This document shows, piece by piece, positions 16,870-25,671 of a stretch of DNA of 64,000 bases (the stretch's first letter is position 1; each line of letters begins with the position of its first letter). A program made the position numbers and the translations under genes. The notes beneath the pieces are model-generated. The model had not been told where the DNA came from. It did not search any database and saw nothing but the letters and a program-made list of their open reading frames with translations. Origin of the DNA: Pseudomonadota bacterium (GTDB lineage: Bacteria > Pseudomonadota > Gammaproteobacteria > Steroidobacterales > Steroidobacteraceae); assembly GCA_018240525.1 (NCBI GenBank), contig JAFEFN010000003.1, positions 496,001-560,000 on the forward strand, read 5' to 3'.

Positions 16870-18843
16870 ATGATGCGCGTTCTGCTCGTGACGCCGCCGA
16901 TGACTCAGCTGAACACGCCCTATCCGGCGACGGCGTACCTGCTCGGCTTCCTGCGACTGCACGCCCGCGAACTGCAGCTCGAGCTGGCGCAGGCCGATAC
17001 CTCGCTCGCCTTGTTCCTGCGACTGTATTCGGCCCCATTGCTGCGGCAGGCCGCCGCTATACTCCGGCGTCGTGCGCGCCGGCGTGCGGGTGCGTCGATG
17101 CCTCCGGCCATCGCCCACTTCCTCGAACACGCCGGTCGCTATGGCGATACGGTCGCTTCAGTTGTGCGCCTTCTACAGCGCCGCGACCCGAGTCTCGCGT
17201 TCCGGATCGCCGGGCGGTCCTTTCTTCCAGAAGGCCCGCGCTTTGCCCATCTCAGTGCGCCTGCGGCACCAGGAAGCGGGTCATGCGACGAGCAGCTGAT
17301 GAGTGCGTTCGGCACGCTGGGCACGACGGAGCAGGCGCGCTATCTGGCCAGCCTCTACGTTGACGACCTGGCCGACGTCTGGCGGCTGGGCATCGACCCG
17401 CGCTTCGAACTGGCCCGCTACGGGGAGCGGCTCGCTGCGAGCGCTGCCTCCTTTGATCCCCTGCAGGAGGCCCTGGTGGCGGAGCCCACCCTGGTCGATG
17501 CGACCCTGGATGAGCTGACACGTGAGCTGCTGCAGAACCAGCCTGACGTGGTCGCGTTCACCGCGCCCTTTCCCGGCAACGTCTACGGAGCCTTCCGCAT
17601 GGCGCGCACCATCCGCGCGCATCATCCGCAGGCGAGACTGATTCTCGGCGGAGGCTGGGTCAACACGGAGCTGCGCTCGCTGCGGGATCCTCGCGTATTC
17701 GACTACTTCGATTACATCACGCTGGATGACGGCGAGCGGCCTCTGCTGAATCTGCTGGCAAGGATGCGCGGTCGCAAGGCAACGCTGGTGCGCACGTATG
17801 TGCGTGAGTCGGACGCAGTGACCTTCAAGAACGACACTACCGAGCACGACATTCCGCAGAGGGAGACCGGCACACCCAGCTATGAAGGTCTTCCGCTGGG
17901 CGACTACGTGTCACTCATGGAGATGCTCAACCCGATGCATCGCTTCTGGTCCGACGGGCGCTGGAACAAGATCACGCTCGCGCACGGCTGTTACTGGAAG
18001 AAGTGCTCCTTCTGCGACGTGTCGCTTGACTACATTGGCCGTTACGACCGCCCGGGTGAGGACATCGTGATGCAGCGCATCCGTGCTCTGATCGCCGAAA
18101 CGGGCGAGTCCGGGTTCCATCTGGTCGATGAGGCCGCGCCACCGGCCGGCCTGCGTGCCCTCGCCAAGCGTCTGCTGGAGGAAAAACTCAGCATTACCTG
18201 GTGGGGCAACATCCGCTTCGAGAAGACCTTCACCCCGGAGCTGTGCAAGCTATTGGCGGCTTCCGGCTGTGTCGCCGTGAGCGGCGGACTCGAGGTGGCC
18301 TCCGACCGGCTGCTGGAACTCATGAAGAAAGGTGTCACCGTGGCCCAGGTCGCGCAGGTCACGCGCGCGTTCAGCGATGCCGGGATACTGGTGCATGCCT
18401 ACCTGATGTACGGCTTCCCCTCGGAAACCACGCAGGACACCGTCGATGCGCTCGAGCGCGTGCGCCAGCTGTTTGCCGCCGGCTGCATCCAGTCAGCCTA
18501 CTGGCATCGCTTCAGCGCGACCGCGCACTCCCCCATCGGCCTGCACCCGGACCGCTACGGCATCACGCTGCACCCGCCTGCAGTAGTTCGCTTCGCGCAC
18601 AACGACGTCCCCTTCGAGGACCCGGTGGGTACCGACCATGACGCTCTGGGCCCGGGCCTGCGCAAGGCGCTCTACAACTACATGCACGGGGTGGGCCTCG
18701 ATGTCGACGTGCGCGAGTGGTTCGAGCCTTCCTCCCCGGGTACCCGCAAAGGGCGTCGGCAAGGCCGCGACCGGCTTGCCGTGCCACCCTCGACCGTACC
18801 ACCCGATCTGATCGAGCGCTTCCTCGACCAGTCCACGTGCTGA
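16870..18843 (+). CDS. radical SAM protein with N-terminal B12-binding-type domain
   Basis: A 657-residue protein. The N-terminus (VLLVTPPMTQLNTPYPATAYLLGFLR) and the block VAFTAPFPGNVYGAFRMARTIRAHHPQARLILGG are those of cobalamin-binding radical SAM enzymes. The cluster motif is CYWKKCSFC at residues 374-382, that is C-x4-C-x2-C rather than the usual C-x3-C-x2-C. A SAM-domain block (ITWWGNIRFEKTFTPELCKLLAASGC, GLEVASDRLLELMKKG) follows. Such enzymes often methylate unactivated carbons, but the substrate is unknown. Two ATG codons start the frame; neither has a clear ribosome-binding site. The stop overlaps the start of the RluE gene. Confidence 0.85.
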   Translation: MMRVLLVTPPMTQLNTPYPATAYLLGFLRLHARELQLELAQADTSLALFLRLYSAPLLRQAAAILRRRARRRAGASMPPAIAHFLEHAGRYGDTVASVVRLLQRRDPSLAFRIAGRSFLPEGPRFAHLSAPAAPGSGSCDEQLMSAFGTLGTTEQARYLASLYVDDLADVWRLGIDPRFELARYGERLAASAASFDPLQEALVAEPTLVDATLDELTRELLQNQPDVVAFTAPFPGNVYGAFRMARTIRAHHPQARLILGGGWVNTELRSLRDPRVFDYFDYITLDDGERPLLNLLARMRGRKATLVRTYVRESDAVTFKNDTTEHDIPQRETGTPSYEGLPLGDYVSLMEMLNPMHRFWSDGRWNKITLAHGCYWKKCSFCDVSLDYIGRYDRPGEDIVMQRIRALIAETGESGFHLVDEAAPPAGLRALAKRLLEEKLSITWWGNIRFEKTFTPELCKLLAASGCVAVSGGLEVASDRLLELMKKGVTVAQVAQVTRAFSDAGILVHAYLMYGFPSETTQDTVDALERVRQLFAAGCIQSAYWHRFSATAHSPIGLHPDRYGITLHPPAVVRFAHNDVPFEDPVGTDHDALGPGLRKALYNYMHGVGLDVDVREWFEPSSPGTRKGRRQGRDRLAVPPSTVPPDLIERFLDQSTC

Positions 18844-19469
18844 TTGCCTTCAACAAGCCCTACGGGGTGATCTGCAAGTTCAGCCCCGAGCCCGGCCGTC
18901 GTACGCTCGCGGACTACGTCGATGTACCCCACGTCTACCCGGCAGGCCGACTGGACACCGACAGCGAGGGCCTGCTGTTGCTCACCGATGACGGCAGCCT
19001 GCAGGCGCACATCGCGAACCCGCGCTTCAAGCTGCCCAAGGTCTACTGGGCGCAGGTGGAAGGCATCCCCTCCGAGGAGGCGCTCGCCCGGCTGCGCGCC
19101 GGCGTGGACTTGGGCGAATTCCGGTCGGCACCGTGCAGCGCGCGGCAGATCGACGAGCCGGAAGGCCTGTGGCCGCGCGAGCCGCCCATCCGCTGGCGCG
19201 CCAAGATTGCGACCGCATGGATCGAGTTGACCCTGCGCGAGGGCAAGAACCGCCAGGTGCGCCGCATGACTGCCCACGTGGGGTTTCCGACACTGCGGCT
19301 GATCCGCGCGAGTGTTGGCGACATCAGCGTCCGTGGCCTCGCTCCCGCCACCTGGCGCGAAATCGACGCGGCATCACTCCGGCCACAGCAGAGCAGCCGC
19401 GGAGCTCATGTTCGGGCTGAAGCGATGCAAAAGGCGCACAGCTTGTTGCCGTCCAGGTCGCGGAAGTAG
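18837..19469 (+). CDS. rluE: 23S rRNA pseudouridine synthase of the RluE type
   Basis: 210 residues from a GTG that overlaps the TGA stop of the radical SAM gene. It has the RsuA/RluE-family blocks in order: LIAFNKPYGVICKFSPE, YPAGRLDTDSEGLLLLTDDG with the catalytic Asp in RLD, PKVYWAQVEG, ELTLREGKNRQVRRMTAHVG and a C-terminal LAPATWREI. There is no S4 domain, as in RluE. RluE converts one uridine in the peptidyl-transferase domain of 23S rRNA to pseudouridine. The final ~25 residues run past the usual family end and overlap the convergent VOC gene by 64 bases. Confidence 0.9.
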   Translation: MLIAFNKPYGVICKFSPEPGRRTLADYVDVPHVYPAGRLDTDSEGLLLLTDDGSLQAHIANPRFKLPKVYWAQVEGIPSEEALARLRAGVDLGEFRSAPCSARQIDEPEGLWPREPPIRWRAKIATAWIELTLREGKNRQVRRMTAHVGFPTLRLIRASVGDISVRGLAPATWREIDAASLRPQQSSRGAHVRAEAMQKAHSLLPSRSRK

Positions 19470-19792
19470 GAGAAGTACATTCCCGGCGCGCGCTCGCCGG
19501 GCGCACCCTCGTCAGTGCCGCCCAGTGACAGCGCTCTCCCATGGAAGGCATCCACTTCAGCCCGCGAGTCAAAGCTGAAGGCGAACATCGAACCATTTCC
19601 CGCCGTCGCCGGCTTCCCGTCGAAGGTGCCGAGCACGGCGAAACTCGGCACACCGTCTCCTCCGTACACCCGACCGCCGGAAGGATGCTCGAACACTGGC
19701 CTCATCGCGATGGTACCCAGGAGCGCGTCGTAGAACGCCTTTGCCTTGGGCAATTGATTGGATCCCACCGTGCAGTAAGCGAGCTTACCCAT
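19406..19792 (-). CDS. VOC (glyoxalase/bleomycin-resistance fold) family protein
   Basis: 128 residues with GGAG before the ATG. The VOC fold is clear from KAKAFYDALLG near the N-terminus, a central GNGSMFAFSF strand and the C-terminal FRDLDGNKLCAF block. It looks like the PhnB/lyase-like small VOC proteins, most of which have unknown substrates. Its 3' end overlaps that of rluE. Confidence 0.85.
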   Translation of the reverse strand: MGKLAYCTVGSNQLPKAKAFYDALLGTIAMRPVFEHPSGGRVYGGDGVPSFAVLGTFDGKPATAGNGSMFAFSFDSRAEVDAFHGRALSLGGTDEGAPGERAPGMYFSYFRDLDGNKLCAFCIASART

Positions 19793-20000
19793 GCAATTCT
19801 CCGTATTCCGAGGTCTGTATCAGGCCCCCGAGTCTAATGGACCCGAGGTAGCAAGAACGGTCTATCTGCGCGGCGAGGTATGCCCTGGCCGGCAATGCCG
19901 CCGCCGGCCGTAGTCTGAATGGCGGTGCTCGCGGGTCGCTGCGTGCGATACCATCCGGCGCTCATGGCGGAAATGAAATCGTCGCTGTCCGGAGAATGAC

Positions 20001-20870
20001 TTGAAATTCGTGCTATCGCTGTTCATGACACCGACCCCGAACATGGTGCCGCTGGCTGTCGCGGCCGACCAGGCAGGCTGGTCGATGGCCACGCTCTCCG
20101 ATCACGTCGTCAACGTCGAGACACCCGAGACTCCGTATCCGTACACCCCCGACGGCAAGCGGCGCTGGCCCGAGTTCACCGAATTTCCCGACCAGTTCGT
20201 CATGATCGCGGCGATGGCCGCGGTGACCAAGCGACTGGCCTTCACGACCAACGCCTTCGTCCTGCCCATGCGCGATCCGTTCAGTGTAGCCAAGTCCCTC
20301 GCGACGCTCTCGGCCCTGTCTGGCGGGAGGATCTCTCCCTCGATCGGCGTAGGCTGGTCACGGGACGAATTTGACATCCTCGGGCGGGACTTCTCCAACC
20401 GTGGCAAGCGCTGCGACGAGATGATCGAAGTCATGCGCCTGCTGTGGAGTGGGGAGTACGTGGAATACCACGGCAGGTTCTACAGCTTCGCGCGACTGGA
20501 GATGAATCCCAAGCCCGCCAAGCCCATACCTCTGTGGATCGGCGGCATGTCCGACGCCGCCCACCGGCGTGCCGCGCGTCTGGGCGACGGCTGGCTCTCC
20601 GACTGGCAGCCATCGGCGGAAATTCTGGCCACCGTCGAGAAGATCCGCGGCTACCGCCGCGAATATGGGCGCGAGCAGCTGCCATTCGACGTCATGGCGA
20701 CCCCCGCGGACGTCTTCGACCCGGCCGGCTATCGGCGCCTCGAGACCGCGGGCATCACCCATATCATTGCGCAGCCCTGGCAGATCTACTACCCAGGCAC
20801 TACCGACCTGGCGAAGCAGCTGGAGAGCGTCCGTCGTTTCGCGGATGAAGTCATCGCGCACGCCTCCTGA
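20001..20870 (+). CDS. LLM-class flavin- or F420-dependent oxidoreductase
   Basis: 289 residues from a TTG with CGGAG upstream. The luciferase-like TIM barrel is shown by VPLAVAADQAGWSMATLSDHV, the AFTTNAFVLPMRDPFSVAKSLATLSALSGGRI block, GVGWSRDEFDILGRDF and PIPLWIGGMSDAAHRRAARLGDGW. The best family resemblance is to the F420-type subset named for actinobacterial enzymes, but FMN use cannot be ruled out. It is a lone plus-strand gene. A second, clearly FGD-like member of the superfamily lies at 47868-48875. Confidence 0.85.
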   Translation: MKFVLSLFMTPTPNMVPLAVAADQAGWSMATLSDHVVNVETPETPYPYTPDGKRRWPEFTEFPDQFVMIAAMAAVTKRLAFTTNAFVLPMRDPFSVAKSLATLSALSGGRISPSIGVGWSRDEFDILGRDFSNRGKRCDEMIEVMRLLWSGEYVEYHGRFYSFARLEMNPKPAKPIPLWIGGMSDAAHRRAARLGDGWLSDWQPSAEILATVEKIRGYRREYGREQLPFDVMATPADVFDPAGYRRLETAGITHIIAQPWQIYYPGTTDLAKQLESVRRFADEVIAHAS

Positions 20871-21529
20871 AGCGATCCAGGATGCTGACCCAACGGAAGA
20901 TCCCGGGCGCCACCGTGCGCACCGTGCGCGATGGTTCGACCCTCGATGCCCGCGGATAAGGCCTGGTGAAGTCGAGCTGGACATCGCCGCGAGCGCGGAC
21001 ACCACTACCGGCCCGGTGGCGGCGTCGGGTTGGTCGAGCCGCAGCTGCAGTTCCCAATGACGCCGATCGCCGACCCGTCACCTGCTCGCGCCGAAAAGTA
21101 CGCGCGGTGCTGGCAAGCTCGGCCGCCGGTCGCCGCGAGCCGACGCTGGGCAGGGACTCGCCGATACCGCGACGGGCAGCGCTGAGGACGCTGCCTCGCG
21201 CGCCGCAAACGCAGTGCAGTTACGCTAGCTGATGGCCTCCCAGAGTCGGAGCGAGGTTAGTTCGTCGAAAATGATTCACTGCCGCGGGAAGCCGCTGCGC
21301 CTGCCGTTTACTATGCCGCCGCACCCGGAAGTACGGGGGCTTCTATCAGCAAGAGCGGTCAGCTGGCTGACGTCAACTTCCAGCAGCGCCAGTGATAGCC
21401 GACAGACGCGGACGCCGATCGAGCAGCACATGTAGGTCTCGACTCACCCTACATTGATGAGCGAGCGGACAGTGTGATCTGCAGCTTGGATGTCTACTTC
21501 ACGGAACATCGTTGCTCGTGAGGTCTCCC
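20871..21529. other. 659-base stretch without a supported gene
   Basis: Several short reading frames run through it, but none has a ribosome-binding site, a recognisable protein or sensible composition. It may hold decayed coding sequence plus the promoter of the small lipoprotein gene. I see no repeat, hairpin or RNA gene in it. Confidence 0.5.
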
Positions 21530-21748
21530 ATGAAGATTCCTGGCTTGTTAGCTGCATCCGCTCTTCTGAGCTTCGCGTTTTTCGCCTCGGGCTGCGTCAC
21601 GCACGAACGTGAGGTCGTGCATGACACAACCGCGAGCGGCAGCTATGCCGAAGGCTACAAGGAGGGCTATTACGATCGAGAGCACAATCGCTACTGGCAC
21701 GAACATGCCTGGGTCGTGTGCGTGGATGACGATCCCCATTGCCGCTGA
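21530..21748 (+). CDS. small lipoprotein with YxxGY repeats
   Basis: 72 residues. The N-terminus is a lipoprotein signal with a lipobox FASGC (Cys22), followed by an acidic/aromatic mature part: SYAEGYKEGYYDREHNRYWHEH, with two spaced GY units, and two more cysteines near the C-terminus. The mature region has the look of small envelope proteins found in gammaproteobacteria, without known role. The ATG at 21530 follows an AGG-type site. A strong bidirectional hairpin ends the gene. Confidence 0.75.
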   Translation: MKIPGLLAASALLSFAFFASGCVTHEREVVHDTTASGSYAEGYKEGYYDREHNRYWHEHAWVVCVDDDPHCR

Positions 21749-21763
21749 TAGCGAAGGAGCACC

Positions 21764-21795
21764 GGACCCCGGGGCGTAGCGGCGCCCCGGGGTCC
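21764..21795. terminator. bidirectional terminator-like hairpin between convergent genes
   Basis: A perfect 13-base stem (GGACCCCGGGGCG and its complement) with a TAGCGG loop sits between the lipoprotein stop and the oxygenase stop. It would end transcription from both sides, although neither flank has a strong T-run. Confidence 0.65.
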
Positions 21796-21803
21796 CGCGC
21801 ACC

Positions 21804-22853
21804 TCAAGAGTCCGGAAGCACCGGCTGGCGCGGTCGCCGTGGTGGTCGCTCGCCAGCCATCCCACGGAATTCCACAAACTCGGTGATCCGCGCCCACAGA
21901 TAGTCTCCATAGAGGAACGGCTCGAACAGATGCCGTGTCCCGGGCAGCGGACCGATCTCCGCCTCGGCCCGCGCCTCATAGAAGAAAGGCACCGAGTGTC
22001 GCACCTGGCCGCTGCCGAGGACGCGATGCTCGGTCGCCCTGATCCTGCCGTCGGACCACGCCTCCAGAACGTGGCCGAAATTCACCACCAGAGAGTCTTC
22101 GATCGGTGGGACCTCGGTCCAGCTGCCGTCGGCGGCCCGCGCCTGCAGTCCGGGCACCCCGTCCTGTGCCAGCAGGGTCATGAATCCCGAATCAGTGTGT
22201 GCAGCCCCCACCACGTGCCGGTCGTCATCAACCCATAGCTGGGGGTCCTTGCACGACGCCAACTCCGCCGCGCTGCGCAACGGGTACCGCAGTAGTCGCA
22301 GGGTCGAGAGACCCCGGTGGAACGCGGCGTCGAAGGTGTCTTCACCGCGCCCCAGCCCGCGAGCGATGGACCGCATCAGCACGCCGGCGACGCGCTCCAT
22401 CGCCAGGTAATAGGCGGAAACTGCCTGTCGCCATCCCGGCAGCAATGCCTCCGCAGGCAGCGGTGTCGGCTCGCGCAGCGGATCACTGGAGTCGGTGACA
22501 TCCGGACCGTGGGCAACGTCCGCGCCAAGATCGATGCCCTCCTTGCTGGTGAGGTTACCCGGTTGGAGCGGAAACCACCCCCGGTACACGTTGCGGTTAT
22601 GCGGCGCGAACTTGCGTCGCCACAGCCGTCGCATTTCGCGGTCAGGCAGCTCGAACACCCGAAGCATCTCCCGGCGCACGCCGGCACCGAGCGGGATATC
22701 GGCGGGCAGGCCGGTCACGATGAGAAAGCCATTCTCACCGGCTCCGTGCAGGACCTGCGCATCGACGTCAATGCGCGCAGCACTGGACGGGCCAAACAGC
22801 GCGCGAATGTCGAGAACGGGGATCTCCACGATGCTTACCGAGCGCCGCCGCAC
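21804..22853 (-). CDS. isopenicillin-N-synthase-like 2-oxoglutarate/Fe(II) dioxygenase
   Basis: 349 residues from a GTG; an internal GTG leading to MEIPVLDIRALFG is also possible. The non-heme iron site is intact: AAHTDSGFMTLL gives His and Asp, RATEHRVLG gives the distal His, and RHSVPFF gives the Arg-x-Ser that binds 2-oxoglutarate. The N-terminal domain (IPVLDIRALF, GFLIVTGL) is the DIOX_N type. Members hydroxylate, desaturate or cyclise small molecules. It follows the aldo/keto reductase by 18 bases and is likely cotranscribed. Confidence 0.9.
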   Translation of the reverse strand: MRRRSVSIVEIPVLDIRALFGPSSAARIDVDAQVLHGAGENGFLIVTGLPADIPLGAGVRREMLRVFELPDREMRRLWRRKFAPHNRNVYRGWFPLQPGNLTSKEGIDLGADVAHGPDVTDSSDPLREPTPLPAEALLPGWRQAVSAYYLAMERVAGVLMRSIARGLGRGEDTFDAAFHRGLSTLRLLRYPLRSAAELASCKDPQLWVDDDRHVVGAAHTDSGFMTLLAQDGVPGLQARAADGSWTEVPPIEDSLVVNFGHVLEAWSDGRIRATEHRVLGSGQVRHSVPFFYEARAEAEIGPLPGTRHLFEPFLYGDYLWARITEFVEFRGMAGERPPRRPRQPVLPDS

Positions 22854-22871
22854 GCGTGAGCGCGCACGAGC

Positions 22872-23831
22872 CTACGACGGCTGCGTGGCACTGGCCGAGT
22901 CCAGCACGCGCAGATCCTCGGCCGACAACCGCAGGCGCACCGACCTGATCAGGCTACCCAGCTGCTGCAGATCCGTGGCACTGGCGATGGGCGCCGTGAT
23001 GCCCTTTTGCGCAGCGACCCAGGCCAGTGCAACTTCGGCGGGCAATGCGTCCAGGCGCGCGGCAACCTGGTCCAGGGCCGCGAGGATGCGGGTGCCGCGC
23101 ACGTTCAGGTACTGCGCCATGCCGGCGCCCCGCGGGCCCTTGGTCAAATCAGCCGCCGAGCGGTATTTGCCCGTGAGGAAGCCCGAGGCGAGCCCGAAAT
23201 AGCTGATCACACCGATGTTCTCGCGCACACACAGCTCGCGCAGCTCCCCTTCGAAGGAGTCGCGATCATAGAGATTGTAATGCGGCTGCAGCGTGGCATA
23301 GCGCGGCAACCCGCGCTCTTTGGCTACAGCCAGGGACTGGCTCAGCTGCGCCGCATTGAGGTTCGATGCGCCGATGGCGCGTACCTTGCCCTCGCGCAGC
23401 AGCCGTTCGTATGCGAAGAGCGTCTCCTCATATGCGGTCGCCGGATCCGGCCAGTGCGACTGGTACAGGTCTATGACGTCCGTGCGCAGTCGGCGCAGCG
23501 AGTCCTCAGCTGCCCGGGCGATCCAGCGCGCCGACAGACCCTTGCGATCCTCTCCCAGATCGGAACCGACCTTGGTGAAGATCAGGACTCTGCTGCGCTT
23601 GGCAGGATTGGCGGCCAGCCACTCGCCGATGATCGATTCGGACTCACCGCCACTGTGACCCGGCACCCAGGTGGAATAGCTGTCGGCGGTGTCGATGGCA
23701 CCAAGTCCGGCGTCGACGAAGGCATCGAGCAATTCGAAGCTGCGCTTGCGGTCGACCGTCCAGCCAAAGACGTTGCCCCCCAGCACCAGGGGTTCGAGCT
23801 GCAGGCCGGTTTTTCCCAGGGAACGTAGCAC
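22872..23831 (-). CDS. aldo/keto reductase
   Basis: 319 residues from a GTG with GGAAGGAG upstream. The (beta/alpha)8 NADPH-dependent reductase family is clear, with the catalytic tetrad in AIDTADSYS (Asp, Tyr), FTKVGSD (Lys) and YQSHWPD (His), and the cofactor region IASATDLQQL. The sequence is closest in style to the Tas/YajO-like general aldehyde reductases. It leads a two-gene unit with the dioxygenase. Confidence 0.92.
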   Translation of the reverse strand: MLRSLGKTGLQLEPLVLGGNVFGWTVDRKRSFELLDAFVDAGLGAIDTADSYSTWVPGHSGGESESIIGEWLAANPAKRSRVLIFTKVGSDLGEDRKGLSARWIARAAEDSLRRLRTDVIDLYQSHWPDPATAYEETLFAYERLLREGKVRAIGASNLNAAQLSQSLAVAKERGLPRYATLQPHYNLYDRDSFEGELRELCVRENIGVISYFGLASGFLTGKYRSAADLTKGPRGAGMAQYLNVRGTRILAALDQVAARLDALPAEVALAWVAAQKGITAPIASATDLQQLGSLIRSVRLRLSAEDLRVLDSASATQPS

Positions 23832-23986
23832 GAAAGACTCCTTCCTGTGACTGTCAGCTCATTCAAAGCCGCGGCAAATTGGGCAGGGTGCCGACCCGCG
23901 TGCGGATCGCGCACTCGGCTACCGGCCGCGCCCCGCCATGCCGGCCGACTGCCAGCCGCGGCAGTGACGACCTGCGTGGCGATGTC

Positions 23987-24256
23987 CTAGCGCGAGAAGC
24001 GCAGTTCGGCACGTGCTCGGGCCTTGCGGGCTTCCTCCGCGCGGTCACGCGGAGGAGCGAGTGTCTGCAGCGAATGCAGCAGCGTCGTGATGCTCGCGGT
24101 GACTTCCTGGATGGCGGCGTTAAAGACCACTTCGTTGGCCTTCGAGGGCTTGTTGAAGCCACTGACCTTGCGGACAAACTGCAGGGCGGCCGCCTGGATC
24201 TCATCGTCCGTCACGGGCGGCTCGAAGTTGAACAGCATCTTGATGTTGCGGCACAT
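23987..24256 (-). CDS. DUF2277 family protein
   Basis: 89 residues starting at the ATG of MCRNIKMLFNFEPP, with CGGAG upstream; a longer frame exists but the family begins at MCRNIK. The whole length matches the DUF2277 pattern (LQFVRKVSGFNKPSKANEVVF, then LQTLAPPRDR). The N-terminal Met-Cys-Arg-Asn is conserved in the family. Function is unknown; it is cytoplasmic and probably DNA- or protein-binding only by guess. Confidence 0.88.
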   Translation of the reverse strand: MCRNIKMLFNFEPPVTDDEIQAAALQFVRKVSGFNKPSKANEVVFNAAIQEVTASITTLLHSLQTLAPPRDRAEEARKARARAELRFSR

Positions 24257-24336
24257 GGTCCGGGCTCCGGGATTCTCGCCGACGACCGACCCATTTTGAG
24301 GCCGCGCCGATGCGCACACAAATTATCCCGAAGCTG

Positions 24337-25137
24337 CTACCAGATGCCTCCGAGCGCGACAGTGACCGCCTCCCCGTTCACGCCTCCGGCAGCATCACTG
24401 CAAAGGAAGGCGATGACGCGCGCCACTTCGACCGGCTCCAGCACCCGGTTTTGCGGGTAGATCGCGGCGCGCTCGCGCCACACTTGCTGCACATCGACTC
24501 CGCGCCGTGCTGCCTCTGCCTGCGCCGAGCGCTCGGCCATGGCGGTGCGGACCCAGCCAGGCAGCACTGCATTCGACGTGACCCCGAAGGGTCCCGCGTC
24601 CTGGGCGACGGCACGGGCGAGCCCGATGAGACCATGCTTGGAGGCAGTGTAGGCGCTGCCCGAACGCTCGGCCTTCTCCCCGGCGGTGGAACTGGTGAAT
24701 ACCAGACGGCCGTAGCCCCGGGTGCACATGCCGCCGACGGTCAATCGCGCCAGCTCGAACGGACCGTCGAGATTGACGCGCATGGTCTCGCGCCAGGTTT
24801 GTGGATCCTGTTCCCAGATGAGTCGCTCGTGTGCCGAGCCGACGCCGTGGTTCACGACCAGCACATCGATCGGACCCAGCCGGCGCTGCGTCTCGCTGAC
24901 CGCCAGCGCACAGCCCTCGGCCGTGCCCAAGTCGGCGGCCACGTGTTCAAGGCCCACGGCGGCGAGCTCGGAGGCACTGCGCGCGGTGATCATCACCCGC
25001 ATGCCCGCGGCGGCCAGCAACAGTGCCGACTCACGGCCGATGCCGCGGCCGCCGCCGGTGACCAGGGCGACGCGCGCGCTCAAGTGCGCGCTCTGGTGTG
25101 TCGATGCGCAGGGGGGTGCATGGCAGGATTCTGCCAC
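24337..25137 (-). CDS. SDR family oxidoreductase
   Basis: About 266 residues if translated from the GTG at 25137, which has GAGGGT upstream and starts 14 bases after the TrxC stop; a TTG at 25083 is the alternative. It is a classical short-chain dehydrogenase: VALVTGGGRGIGRE cofactor motif, NHG in place of NAG (VVNHGVGSAH), Ser in TSSTAGE, and the YTASK catalytic motif. The end ALGGIW is typical of FabG-like members. Substrate unknown. Confidence 0.88.
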   Translation of the reverse strand: MAESCHAPPCASTHQSAHLSARVALVTGGGRGIGRESALLLAAAGMRVMITARSASELAAVGLEHVAADLGTAEGCALAVSETQRRLGPIDVLVVNHGVGSAHERLIWEQDPQTWRETMRVNLDGPFELARLTVGGMCTRGYGRLVFTSSTAGEKAERSGSAYTASKHGLIGLARAVAQDAGPFGVTSNAVLPGWVRTAMAERSAQAEAARRGVDVQQVWRERAAIYPQNRVLEPVEVARVIAFLCSDAAGGVNGEAVTVALGGIW

Positions 25138-25151
25138 AGACCGGCTGACCC

Positions 25152-25586
25152 TCAGGCGTGGGCGTTCACCCAGCGGACGATGTCTGCAGTGCTCATGGCC
25201 CCAGCCTGGCGTGCAACCTCCCGCCCGCCCTTGAACAGGGCCAGGGTCGGGATGCTGCGGATGTTGAAGGCAGTGCCCAGTCCGGGTTCGGCCTCCGTAT
25301 CCACCTTGGCCAGCCGAACGCGCGGCTCGAGTTGAGGGGCGGCAGCCGCATACTGCGGTGCCATCATCTTGCACGGACCGCACCACTCGGCCCAGAAATC
25401 GACCACCAGCGGGATGTCACTTTGCGCGCTGTGCCGACGGAAAGCCGCCTCGTTTAGCTCCAAGGGCCTTCCGGTGAACAGCGTCTGGTGACAGTGCCCG
25501 CAGCGCGGAGACTCGGCCAGACGGGCTGCGGGGACGCGGTTGAGGCCCTGGCAGTGCGGACAGACCAACTGGGTTGTTTCGGCCAT
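25152..25586 (-). CDS. trxC: thioredoxin 2 (zinc-finger thioredoxin TrxC)
   Basis: 144 residues. The N-terminal zinc-binding pairs CPHC and CGHC and the active site WAEWCGPCK identify thioredoxin 2; the cis-Pro loop is SIPTLALF. It reduces disulfides in the cytoplasm and is often part of the oxidative-stress response. The ATG at 25586 is chosen because the family begins with the zinc finger. The SDR gene follows after 14 bases. Confidence 0.95.
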   Translation of the reverse strand: MAETTQLVCPHCQGLNRVPAARLAESPRCGHCHQTLFTGRPLELNEAAFRRHSAQSDIPLVVDFWAEWCGPCKMMAPQYAAAAPQLEPRVRLAKVDTEAEPGLGTAFNIRSIPTLALFKGGREVARQAGAMSTADIVRWVNAHA

Positions 25587-25671
25587 TCCGCTAGCTTGGG
25601 GTGCCACCCCGGCGGATTCAAGCCCGATGGCCTGCCCCGCTCGGACTGGCGGGCGGGGCTCACGCATGCGG

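Noticed and set aside
20871..21529. Possible small genes in the 659-base gap
   Set aside because: The frames lack ribosome-binding sites and recognisable sequence, and their composition is that of random GC-rich DNA.
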